Source: Dermatemys mawii (lineage: Eukaryota > Chordata > Testudines > Dermatemydidae). Taken from it: 64,000 nt of DNA. The notes beneath the pieces were generated by a model. That model was not told the origin of the DNA and ran no database searches. It was given only the letters and a program-made list of their open reading frames with translations. Location: the NCBI GenBank assembly GCA_007922305.1, contig ML677373.1:12016127-12080126 (forward strand), read 5' to 3'. The position numbers and the translations under genes are program-made. Within the stretch, counting starts at the first letter, position 1. Each line of letters begins with the position of its first letter. Positions 13,201 to 25,200 of this stretch are shown here, in pieces.

Positions 13201-16200
13201 CAGGTCAATGTGGATTCCAAACCGTGCTGCCTTTCATTTCAGCTGCAATGGACATTATGCAGGCTGCCATTGTAACTGTGTAAAGGCTACAGTGATTTAC
13301 TCCAGGAAGCCTGGGTCAGTGATCCAGAAGCCACCAAAAATTCAAACCAATTCTGCTTTCTTTTCTGCCTTTTTCTGATTCAATAACTCTTGTCTTTAAT
13401 TTGTAAGTTACAAGTGAAGTCCCTCCACCCTTTTCCTGTTATATGAGCCTAGTTGCCGTGATAATATAAATAATAATATTAACTATGAACATGAAAAAAT
13501 TATAAGAAAACCAAGGAAATTCCCAGGCAAAATCTTGGTGAATGTATTGTTAAGGCTCAGTCGATGGAAGCTGCCTTACATCGACCTAACTTTGTAGTGT
13601 AGATCAGGCCTAAATGTTTCAGACGAAGTGAATGCTGAATACTTCCACAGCTCAGTTAGGAGGAAGAGGTTGCTTTTGATGATGAGAGACCTTCACTGTC
13701 TTTGAGGTTGGAGGATACAGTTATAGCTGACATTGGAGGATGGTGGCTCCCTCACTGTCAATTTATATTAAGATTCTTTGCTCTTTCTAATTAGTGACTC
13801 TTGTTTTCAGCCAACCAACTCCTTCTGTGAGAGAACCTCAGGGGTCTGCTGTCCCAGAAGATAAGTCCACTAGGATGGAAGACTCAGGGTATGTCTTCAT
13901 TTTAGCTGTACCTGCTAATCAGCCTTTTCAACAGGAACTGTTGAAATGAATTAAACAGTGTCAGATGTGAGAGTGTTGGGGGTTGAAATGGGGTAAATAA
14001 AAAACAATGATTTTAAAAAAATGTGTTTTTATTTAAATCAGATTTTTAAACTTATCAGATGTTTTTGATTTACAGTAAATTCATATTTATTTTTAAATAA
14101 ACCTGTTTAAAATTAAATGTGAAAATGATCATTTATGCTAATACCCAAACTTATTATAATTTATTAAAATAATTTAAATTAAATACAAACATAATGAAGC
14201 AGTACACGTTTGTTGTCAAATTTTAAAGAAAGTCAGGCTGCCGAACTGGTGGAAGTCACTAGCTGAGCATATGGAACCAGAGTTTGTTGAAGTGCTAAAC
14301 CAGCTTTTGACAGCAGTGTCGCCTCTTCTGCACGTGCAGAGAGAATATTTTCTTCATTTCAGATTATTCAACTAGTTTAGTTCAATGACTCTTGGGAGTT
14401 GAAAAAACAGAAAACTTGTTTTCCTCTTTCAGTTTTAGGAATAAAAACTAAGTGTTGAGACTATGAGATCTTCTAGTTCTAAAATCTTGCAAGACATGGT
14501 GACCAGAAACAATCAATTGAATTCACTAAATACAAATAATACTTGCTTTGTTTAATAAATTAGTTAGTTTGAAATGCAAAATATGTTGTGATAAACTTTT
14601 TTTTTCTTATGTATCCAGCACATTTAAGATCATTTTATTAAATTAAAACCAATTAAAATTCTGGTTTTGTGCATTTTTAGTTAAATTTAAATTTCCATCC
14701 AAACAGAGCTTGATACAAATCGCAAGTAAAAATTAATCATCAGCTAATAAATATTATGTTAGAAAATGGTGAATTATGCATTAAAGAAATGTAAAAATTA
14801 AGACTCTGAATAAATGGAAGTTTAAGCCATATAATTACTTAACTAAATGTGTACAGATATAGTGCATCCTCCCGCGTGGCAAAAAGAAGCACCAAATTTA
14901 GAGGCAAGCTTATGCAATTCAATGTGTGTTAAAGGTTACCAACCAATGAAAATCAACTTTTCTTTAGGAAAATAACAAAGGAGTACAAAAGTAAAACATG
15001 TTAAAATCAATTATTTAAATCAAAGTTTCCTGCATGCTCTGATTATAAATGGATGATTTAAATTACTTTGATTTCCTGGTTACTTATCTAAATCATTTTG
15101 ATTTAAATCAGTCCACCCTGCATGAGAGTAGGCAGGAAGAGAACTTTGTGGTGGCTTTTGACTGTTATAAATCCATAATGCACATGAACAGTGAGATCGG
15201 GTGCAGTATGTTTTTAAGAAAAATCACTTTGGATTGACAACTCCCAACTTTTGACCTTTGAACACCACCCCTTTGTGATTCCATATGCAGGAAGCTGTAG
15301 GCATGGCGCTGTACAAAACTGCTGACCAGATGTTTTGTGAAACACTCTTCTTACAAAAGCTATGCATGTTAATTTGAAAATACCTCTTTAATCTCTCTTT
15401 CCCCACACGCCCTGTTGTGGGGCTGTAATGGTGTTCATAGTTATTTATCTACTCTATGCATCCCACAGGTATCCTGTTCCTTGGCTAACCACTCAGGAAC
15501 AAGCCTCATCTCTTACATCTGAGTCCAGGAAAGGGGTAGCTCCCGGAGACACCAGTAACGCCGGTATGTTTCACATCCCAAATCGGCCCAGCTAGTGGGG
15601 AGGCAACACACACGGATGATGCACCTAGTTGAGTGATCAGGAGCCATAGAGAGACAATGTGTAACTTGGAAGATTCCCAAATTCTACTGCCTCTCCCTGG
15701 ATGGAGAATACAAAGTTATATTTTTTTAACATGAAATGATCTCTCTGCATCATTGCCCTTGAGGGTGAGATGAAAATGGGGAACCTAGCAAGGCTTCTGG
15801 GTTGTATATCAAAAAGGTTTCATTACAAAATCCATTAAGCCCAAACATATTTGCTGTGATGTGTGTAGGGACCCTTGAGGCTTGTCCCACAACTGAATGG
15901 TAGATGGATGTGTGGCTGATCGCGCGTTCGTATTCTCTCTGTGTCTCAGCTGGAAGAGGTCAGATCCCAACAGGTCTCAGCCCCCAGCCATCCTCACACT
16001 CTCTGCACGTGGACAGAGTCCTCTCCAATTACAGCCCACGGATGCTAATTTAGTGTCTGGCATAGCTTCTTTCCAGGGCCACTCTGGTGTTGAGGAAGGG
16101 CCAGTCCTGTGCAACCATGCTTTCCTTGACACGCTAGCAGTAGGATAACAAGTCCTCAGCCTTCCTCGGTCACCTCTGCTCTTCATCCTCCTCTTCCTCA

Positions 16201-19200
16201 GTCCTCTCACCTCTCTGGATTATCCCACCTAAACATTCAACCTCATCCCTTCACTGCTTTGCATCCTGGTACTAGCTCCTTAGGGTATGTCTACATAGCA
16301 AAGAAAAACCCACGTCTGTTCTGTGCCAGACGACTCAGGCTCGTGGGGCTTGGCCTGCAGGGCTATGTCCATGCTGTGTAGACATCTGGACTCTGTCTGG
16401 AGTCCAGGCTCTAGGACCCTGCAGTGAAACAGCCTGAGCCGAGTTGTTGTCTAGTAGCTGTTGTTGTCAGTAGCTACCGGTGTGGTGCTCTGTTCTTGTT
16501 TGATGATGATATTAGTCGGCTGCCTGCGTGTTCCCTCTGTTTGCTGCCCCGGCTTTGCAGATCGCTGGCGCAGCAGACCCCGAGAGAACCCCCAAAGACC
16601 ACAGACTTCAGTAAGATATGAAGGCACCCTTGCCAGGTTTATTGTTAAACGAAGCACAGTGATAGTTTCTTATACACCCATAAAGAGTCTCTACAAGACA
16701 TGCTACGAATTTGTGCTCCCTGATGATGGACCAGCTCAATCAGTGGTGGACTTCCCACTGCCCCCTTTCGCTGGACAAAGATACCACCCCAGGGTCATAT
16801 TCTTATACACAGGTACAAACAAGTTACACGTCACTCCTGACGTACTGAGGTGCATCCCCTCTACGTAGTAAGGTGCCACCTCTCACCTTGTACATGTTGG
16901 TTTGAGCAAAACAACTCTATCCATCATATTACCCTTTTGCCCCTCTCTTTAGAATGGATCAGCTTGTTCCTTGTTATCTGTATAAAATATACAAGTGTTC
17001 TGGTAGTACCTCATAGGTTTGTGTACTTTTGCAACATCAGCCCTTTCCTTGCCAGCTTCTGTGAGCAGATCCCTTTGTCTGCACATTCTGTCCTACAACT
17101 GATAGGGACCAAGTCACAGTGACTGTCTATCACACTGTCAACAAACTAAGTTAAACGTTGTATTAACTTTTTTGTGTTTGTTTTCAGTAATCCAAACTTA
17201 ATTCAAAGTTTAACTTAGTTTGTTGACAGTGTAACAGGGACCAAGTTTTTTATAATACAAACTATACTTTTCCAATTGTTGTATAGACATTCATTTGTTA
17301 ATTTTTACCTGTGTAAAATTAGTAAATTAAATTAGTAAATTGTAAAATAGTGTGGTACCACACATACGTATATTTTTAAAAGGGTATAAGATTAACAAAA
17401 GTTAATCTTATACCCTTTTTAAAATATACGTATGTGTGGTACCACACTATTTTAAGATCATGATTGGGGTATAATCATAGTATTATTAGCACCAAATTTT
17501 TTGTGCAAAGTTCAAAAAGGTTTCAGTTACAAATATATGCACACATATTTCTGCCTCAACAAATAATGCAATTGCATTATTAAATTACTAATTTAAATTT
17601 AGTATTTATGCAATTGCATAATTAAACTTTCATGATACTCTGTTGTGTTGGTTTTATTTAGTATTAAATAATCTGCAATACCACAAGGGCCAAAACTACA
17701 CCACCAGATTGGAAAAGAATTGGTATGCTTACATATAAAATGCTGTTATATTTACACATACAAACTATACGTATATGCCCATATTCACTACAAATATATA
17801 CACAATATCCATATTACTTATTCATATTAATGATTTGGGAGTGCCTCTAAGACTCAGTTATAAAACTACATTCCTCAGTCAAGGTCCTGGGCCTAACATT
17901 CCAGGCCCACCATAAGGGACTAAAAATAATTGGATAACAAAATCTGTCTATCGGTGACTGTCAGTGACAGGGCTTCATCTTACTACAGCTGTGAAGACAT
18001 ACCCTCGTTGTCCTATCCACCCCCTGTCATACAGCATGCAGTGCAAGGATGCAGGGACATAGGTAACCATCAGCCATCTGCAGCCACTCCCTTATCCCAC
18101 GTCAGTGCCAGCTGTTACAGAGCACTGCCCCTTGTTGGCTCATACGTGTGATTTTTCTCCATGAAATATACGGTAGAACCTCAGAGTTACAAATACCTCG
18201 GGAATGGAGGTTGTTCGTAACTCTGAAATGTTCGTAACTCTGAGCAAAACGTTAAGATTCTTTCAAAAGTTTACAGCTGAGCATTGACTTAACACAGTCT
18301 TGAAACTTTACTATGCAGAAGAAAAATGCAGCTTTTAACCATCTTTCTCTAGTGCCTAGAGGTCCTTCCAGCCTCTCATGGCTCTACTCTGACCAGGTAG
18401 TCTGGGGTACCTGCCCTCCACTGCTTCACTAGCATGCCTTCATCATGCTGAAGCAGCCCACCTACAGTTAGATGTGGAGAGGCTTCCAAGGTTACTGTCT
18501 CACTGCTCTTTACACTGAAAATACCTAAATCCATGCCATGTCTGAGTGTTAAATGTGTTGAATTTTCACCACCTGCAGCTTCTCTCCAAGGACATCCAGA
18601 GGGTCTGGGGTTTTCCACACTAACTCCGGTAGGTGTGAGATGCTACAACACCGATCATGGTGTATTGGGGCTAATACACCCCTACCTGTACAATCATTTT
18701 CAGTGACTAAAATGCAGGAGTAGAAGTGGGAATCAGGAGTCTGGGTTCTGCTCCCTGCTGTCTCACTGATGGGCTATGTAATGTGACCTCGGGTGAGTCA
18801 CTTATATTCCCCATGCCTCAGTTTCTTAAGCAGGGGAAGGGGTGAAATAACACACCCTTTCTTCCTTTCCAGGAGTCCTGGGAGATTTGAATTAGTGTTT
18901 ACAAAATGCTTTGAGGCCCTTGACTGGAAGTGCTCAGAATACACGTATGAGGGTGGTAATTAATAATGAGACTTGGATTCTAGCTAATTTTGGGGGTTTA
19001 CATTACCAGGTTTTCTTAGTTTTGAGGTGAAATAACTGTGTGTGTAACACTGATAGATGCTTCATCTCAAATTTTGTGAAGCACTCTGTGTGTGTGTTTA
19101 ATTTTTTTTTTTTTTTTTTATCTTATCAATTTGAGGAAAATTATCAAAGCTTTTAAAAATGAGTGTGTTCCACAATCCTTATTTAGCTTTTAAGGCCTCA

Positions 19201-22200
19201 CTAAGAAGCTGAAGCTGGGTGTTCTGGGTTCTTTTCATTTCCTGCCCTCCATTGTGGAGTGTGTGTGTTAATTAAAAGGAATTGATCCTATTACTGCTGA
19301 TCCCATTTCTAGCAATAAGACCAAACTAAACACCGAGTCTGTTCCATTGCCTGCTCTGGGGCAGGTTGGAAGTCTCCTGTCCTGTACATGCTGCCGTCTG
19401 GGACAGGACCCTTTGGAGGTTTCATAGAGAGGTATTCTTCTGGGAGAAAGGATCCAGATTTTCAGCAGTGTGAAATCAGAGAAGGATTGGCAAGCCGAGA
19501 GGAGGGGCACACAGTAGGACCAGAATTAATGGCAGCCATTGTAGGGGTTTCCCAGGCTCAGAAGAGTTAAGATGTTCCCTGCAGGGGTTAGAGACCTTTA
19601 AGCGGAGAAGGTGGATGAATTTTTCCTTGTTTCATTGCAGGTTGCCGTGTCTGGGGCTCCTCTCCAGCAGGTTCTACTGCCACAGCAGGTGAGGTCAGGG
19701 TGTGGCTTCTGCAGAGGAGGACACTGCCTTCTGCTGGGCTGACAGGGTGCTTCTGCCACTCTTCAGTCTAAAAGGGCTTGGTTTTGTCTCCCCCACCCGT
19801 TGGTGCTCTTCCCTTGCAGCTCCTGCAGACTGAGCCCCTGGCCCTGAGCTTCCTGCATGCCAGTGAGTACAAGAAGAGGCTGATGGCTTTGCAGGCACAG
19901 CTGAGGGAGAATGTGGCAGGACACCAGTCGGAGCTGCTGAGTGCCCAGACTCGGCTCGCCGAGCTCGAGAGCCAGGTGAGGGATCCCGCCTGCTGGGCTG
20001 AGGGCAGAGGCAGGATTGGTCTCTCTCTAGGCTTCCCATGGGGGCAAGCTAGCAGTGATCATACTAGGCTGTGATAGTAACAGTTAGGAAAGAAATACCC
20101 AGGCTCCAAAGGACAGCAGGATTAGGAGTGCCAGAGACATGGTTCATCCCTGCCCAGAGAGAGGAACTGGACAGGTAACAGAGGCTCTGTCTGCTGAGGG
20201 CCCCAGGGAGGGCTCACAGAGATGTTCTAGCCACACCCCTCATAATAAAGCCTCAGGATTCCTGCTTTTTTGCACACCTGATGTCTGCCACCCTGTGAGC
20301 TGTCCCTGCACTAAGGGGGAATGCTGCCATCCTCCATGTGCACTGGTTTGCTCTGCAGGGACCTGACTGCAAGCCAGCTGACATCCCCCAGGGTACAGTC
20401 TGGACTATTGAACCACTGGGGCCCTTTAACTCTCCAGCCCAGGGTGCCTTTTACGCTGCTTTGCTAGTGACAAGCAGCCTGTGCAGGCTGTGCTCACACA
20501 CGGCCATTAGCACGAATGCTCTCCCAGTCACTCACGAACGACACACAGGGCAAATTCCCCAGCCGTGTACCCCAGGAGTGTGCGTCTTGCACTTCTCAGG
20601 ACCCCGCCTCCTCAAACAGTGCAAACTGACGAAACGTCCGTCATTCCATCAAAGAGAATGATTATGCACCAGCCTTTGTTAACCTGAGAAGAGATTTCCC
20701 CAAATGATTCAGTTGAAACAGGCTGGTTTAGGTAAAAGAAGAAAACAAGTTTATTAACTAAAGAGAGAGAGATTTTAGGGGAGTAATCAGGATTGGTTAC
20801 AAAATAAATAAAAGAGCAACACGCAAGCTATTTCCAGACCTAAATGTTCTCAAGCTAAATAAGATTTGAAAGCAAAAGGATTTTCTCTGACCCCAAACTT
20901 TCAGCAGTCCATGCTGACTGGAAAGCCTTCCAGTTTGGACCACTACGCCCAGTTCAGTGATGGTCCTTTGTCTTTCATATGATCTTGGTGCCGTGAGTAG
21001 AGATGGTGGAGGAGGGGTGGCCAGCTGCCTCCCTCCCCACCCCCGTTATATCCTGAGCTTTTTCACAGGAGAAGCCCTTGCTGATGTAATCCCAGTCATC
21101 GATGGGTGGGAGTAAACCTGGGACCTCTGGAGCTTAGTGTGTGAGTCTCTACCGCATGAGCTAAAAGCCAGACGGCTGTTAGCTAAGGCTGTAGATCAGA
21201 CTCATTTGATTTCTCTCTTTCTGAGTGGTCTCGGTGCCACTAGATGGGACAGAACACCACTCCCAGGAGGTGTGTAGATTACACTGGGACATGGGGCCAT
21301 GCAGTTCTATTGCGTATGTGCCCTGCCAGCTGTCCTTCAGATGAACTGTATATACTTTGTTTATAACTCCCCTGCTGGTGAATTCCTGATTGAACAAGTA
21401 ATGGCCTTTTAGTCCCTAGCTAAAATGGCCTGTTTAATGAACATGATGGTCTCAAGAAGGAATTGCTCCCATTATGTGGCATTGTTTCAGATTGCATCAA
21501 AAACTACAGTACCCAGTTACTCAGAACTACAGTAAATTTCATTAACAATCCTAGGTAAAACCTCGTGGCCCCATGTACAGTGCTGATACACACATTTTAC
21601 CATGACAATGATGTGCAGTAGATTATGCATTGTCAGAGGATACCTCACAAAGCATACTTTGTACAAAATATGTGAGCATGAGCTCCAGGGTGTCACCTGG
21701 TGTGCTGTGTCTCACCCCAGCCAAGAAGGGTTTTCTTTAGCCCCTCTTGGTGACTTTCCACATCAGGTGCGGAAGCTGGAGCTGGAGAGGAATCAGCAAA
21801 AGCTGCTCCTGGAGAGTCTACAGCAGCGTCATCAGGAAGACTTGGAGCTCATTGAAAATGCACACAGGTATTGTGGGCCTCCACCCCAGGTACCTGCACA
21901 GCAGTGACGTGGACTTTGCCCCCACACTCAGGATCCTGCCTGATGCACAGCGTACCCGGGGTGTGTAGTGCCCCATTTACAGCACTTGGCCTGGCTTCTA
22001 GTTGGAGCAGGGGACTGGGCGTCAGGGTGCTACTTGCAGATCTCCTGCTGTCATGCCGTGTGACTTTGAGCATGACACTTCCCAGCTCTGTGCTTCTGTT
22101 TCCCAACCTGTAAAAAGGGATTTGATCCTCTTTCTGAAGTGCTTTGAGAGTTAGTGATGAAAAGCGCTATGTACTATATATACAAAAATATAACGAGCTG

Positions 22201-25200
22201 GGTTCTGTTTATTTACTATGAAATCAGCAGCAGGCACTTAAATTAAGGTCTTGCATTTGAAAATTGGCCCCAAGCGTCATATTTCAGCTCAGACCCACCC
22301 CAGCCCAGCCGGCGCCGTGCAAACAGCTCCCCCAGCCTCCATGTGTCTCTCGTGGGCAGGAGCCGTGTGAAGGTGATGGAGGAATCTTCCCGGCAGCGCG
22401 AGGCGAGGCTGCAGCAGGAGAACGAGGAACTGGCAGCACAGTATCTGTCCCACTGCCACAGTGCAGAGCGGGCCAAGTCAGAGCTCCTGGCACAGCAGCA
22501 GCGCAGGCTGGCAGAGCTGGAGCAGGAGAAGGTCCAGGAGGTGGAGAGGCTGCGGGAGCTGCAGCGGTAAGGAGGGCCAGGGGAGGGGACAGCCAGCCTG
22601 GCAGAGGGGACTGGGCTCCAAGATTATTCACCTCCCAAAGGGCCCAAAGCTCTTGGAAAGATATTGAATCCGTGTCCGAGCAGACGGGAAAATGGATGTC
22701 AGGAAAAGTCAGGCCAGTGCAACGGGGTGAAGAATAACCCCCGTCCTGGTGGGAAGTGATTAAAGGTTTGTCCCGATCTCCTGAGTTAGGCAGCTAGCCA
22801 AGAGCATTTGCCTCTGCTTGTAAGGAGGCCGAGCTAGTCTCACTGGCTGGCAGCAGGCCCCCGAGCACGGGCTCCACCTGGTCTGCATCTCCCAAGGCAG
22901 GTACGTGTGGGACTGTCTCTGCATGGCCCAGGGACTTGCACCTGCGGAGGGTCCTTTGGGATACCCGGCCGTTATTCTCCCCCTTCTACCCCTCCACTCG
23001 TGCCCGGGCAGGAATCTGCAGATTTCCTTTAGGAATGAGTTGTCTCCACGAGCTTATCCAGTGCCCATCCACAGTCACCCGCAGCCAGGGGCCAAGATCA
23101 GCCGGCTGCTCCCCTTCCGCTCGCTGTGGCAACGAGGGCCGTGTGTCTGAGTACCCACTGCGGCACAGGCTGCAGGAACGGAAGTACCTAGATGGGGTTA
23201 ATGGGCTCCTCTCCTCTGGGTCCTACAGCGCGTCCATTCTGGAGATGCGCAAAGACCACGAAGAGCAGCTTCAGAGGCTGAAACGACTGAAAGATCAGGA
23301 GATTGACGCGGTAACCAGTGCTACCTCCCATACCAGGTACGGCCTCCACCCAGCATGACCTCCTTGCCTTGGTCCTTCAGCTCCCCACCCGCCCACCATA
23401 GACTATAGTGAGAGATTGGGTTCCTCCTCTGGTTCTGAAGGAGAACCAGAAGCAGCTGAGTAGGTTGCTTCTTCCCTTCAAGGCTCGGAGAGTCTCTGAA
23501 AAGCAGAGCTGCTACAGAGCTGGGATGCTCTCTCACAGCAAGCTGCATAAACCTGACAGCCCTCCATGGGACGGCTGGGGAAAAGTCACATGCACCCAGA
23601 CTAGATGGTCAGTGTGGTCCCTTCTGGTCTCGGAATCTATGGGCACAGTCCCCAGGCGGAGGGCTGGCTGCAGGGCAGATCCCAACCAGAAGGAGAACAC
23701 CTGACGTCGGTGATGTCTGCACAGAAGCCACTGGCTCAGCGAGTAAATTGCCCTCACCACCTCTCAAGCTGCTGCGGAAGCCACCCCTTGCCCTGGATTT
23801 GGCCTCAAAATCGAAGGTTTTCTTTTAAAGTAAATCTTTCTAGCCCATGGTCCCATGGCAATAAGGTTGAAAACAGGAACCGAGTTTGAATTGATGCAGC
23901 TACCACATAACTGTGGGCCCCGCCCCTTCCTTTTCCAGGACTCTGAACGGCGTCATTGAGCAGATGGAGAAGTTTTCCAGTAACCTGAATGACCTTTCCT
24001 ACAAGGTGGAGGCTACTCACCACAACACGTCACAGGAGCTTGAGATTGGAGCCCGTCAGCGGGACGAACAGCTCAGGGGTACCTGCTTTTTATTTTTTCT
24101 AGCAATCACGGTCATGGTTATTTATTACAGTAGCAGCTAGGGGCCCTGACCTCAATCAGAGTCCCATCGTATGTGCACACACTCACTGCCCCAAAGAACT
24201 TACAGTCCAAAAGGAGACGTGTGTTGTGTAAGCCTCTAGGAGCCCTAATCATGGACTAGGCCCCATTGTGCTAGGTGCTGTACAAACAGAGAGCAAGATG
24301 AGCTCTGCCCCATTTACACACAGGGAACAGAGGCACAGAGAGACATTAAGTGACTTGCCCAAAAAGCACATAGGGAGCGTGTGGCAGAGAATTAGACCCA
24401 GATCCCTGTACGATGTCTTAATCACAAGATCATCCATCCACTCCAGCACATTCCCATCCGTGTGTCTGCTACGCACTTACCTTTCTGAAAAGAACAATGG
24501 CTTGCCTAGGGCTGTACCTGAGCAAGACAACTGTGCCAAAGATCCTCTGTGCTGAAAGTGGCTCCCTGGAAATATCCCATAGCCAGACAACACCCCCAAT
24601 GGAGGGTCAGTTCCCAACTGTTGTAAACCAGCCCAGCACCATTGATTTAAATCAGCTGAGGGTCCGGCCCTGTAACTTTTTTTACAAGACTGACACAATG
24701 GTGGCTTGCACTGGACTGTGTTGTTATCCTGTGTGTGACTGCAGTTTGCTGCACAGTGTTTTTCTCCCCTCAGTGCTGCAGGACAGACTGACGCGACAGC
24801 AGAGGGACATGGAGGAGGAGCGGAGCCGGCTGCAGGAGGTCATTGCTAAAATGGAGGCCAGACTGAGTGAGCAAACTCGTCTCCTGGAGCAGGTAAGACA
24901 AGGCCGACAACCCTGTGTCTTCAGCCTCTGTTTGATAACAGCTCTAACGAGGGGACCTGCATGATCTGTATCCAATATGGGAACTCCCCTCGACCTGGAG
25001 ACAGCCATGGTGAGAGGCCAGTTTTTTTCCACAGGTGGAAAACGGTCTTCCTGCTTGGTGGGGAAAAAATCATCTGACAGATTTTTTCCCCATATGCCTA
25101 AATGCCCTCCTCAGGTATTGAACTCACAACCCTGGGTTTAGCAGGCCAATGCGCAAACCACTGAGTTATCCCTCCAGGGCAGGGTGTGAAGCTCCAAGGC

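Noticed and set aside
16461..16868. 135-codon ORF spanning exon 17 and the following repeat
   Set aside because: It reads past a good splice donor into repeat sequence and has no recognisable domain.
25100..25190. tRNA gene on the minus strand
   Set aside because: A- and B-box-like motifs are present, but the sequence continues into a SINE body and no complete tRNA fold is apparent.
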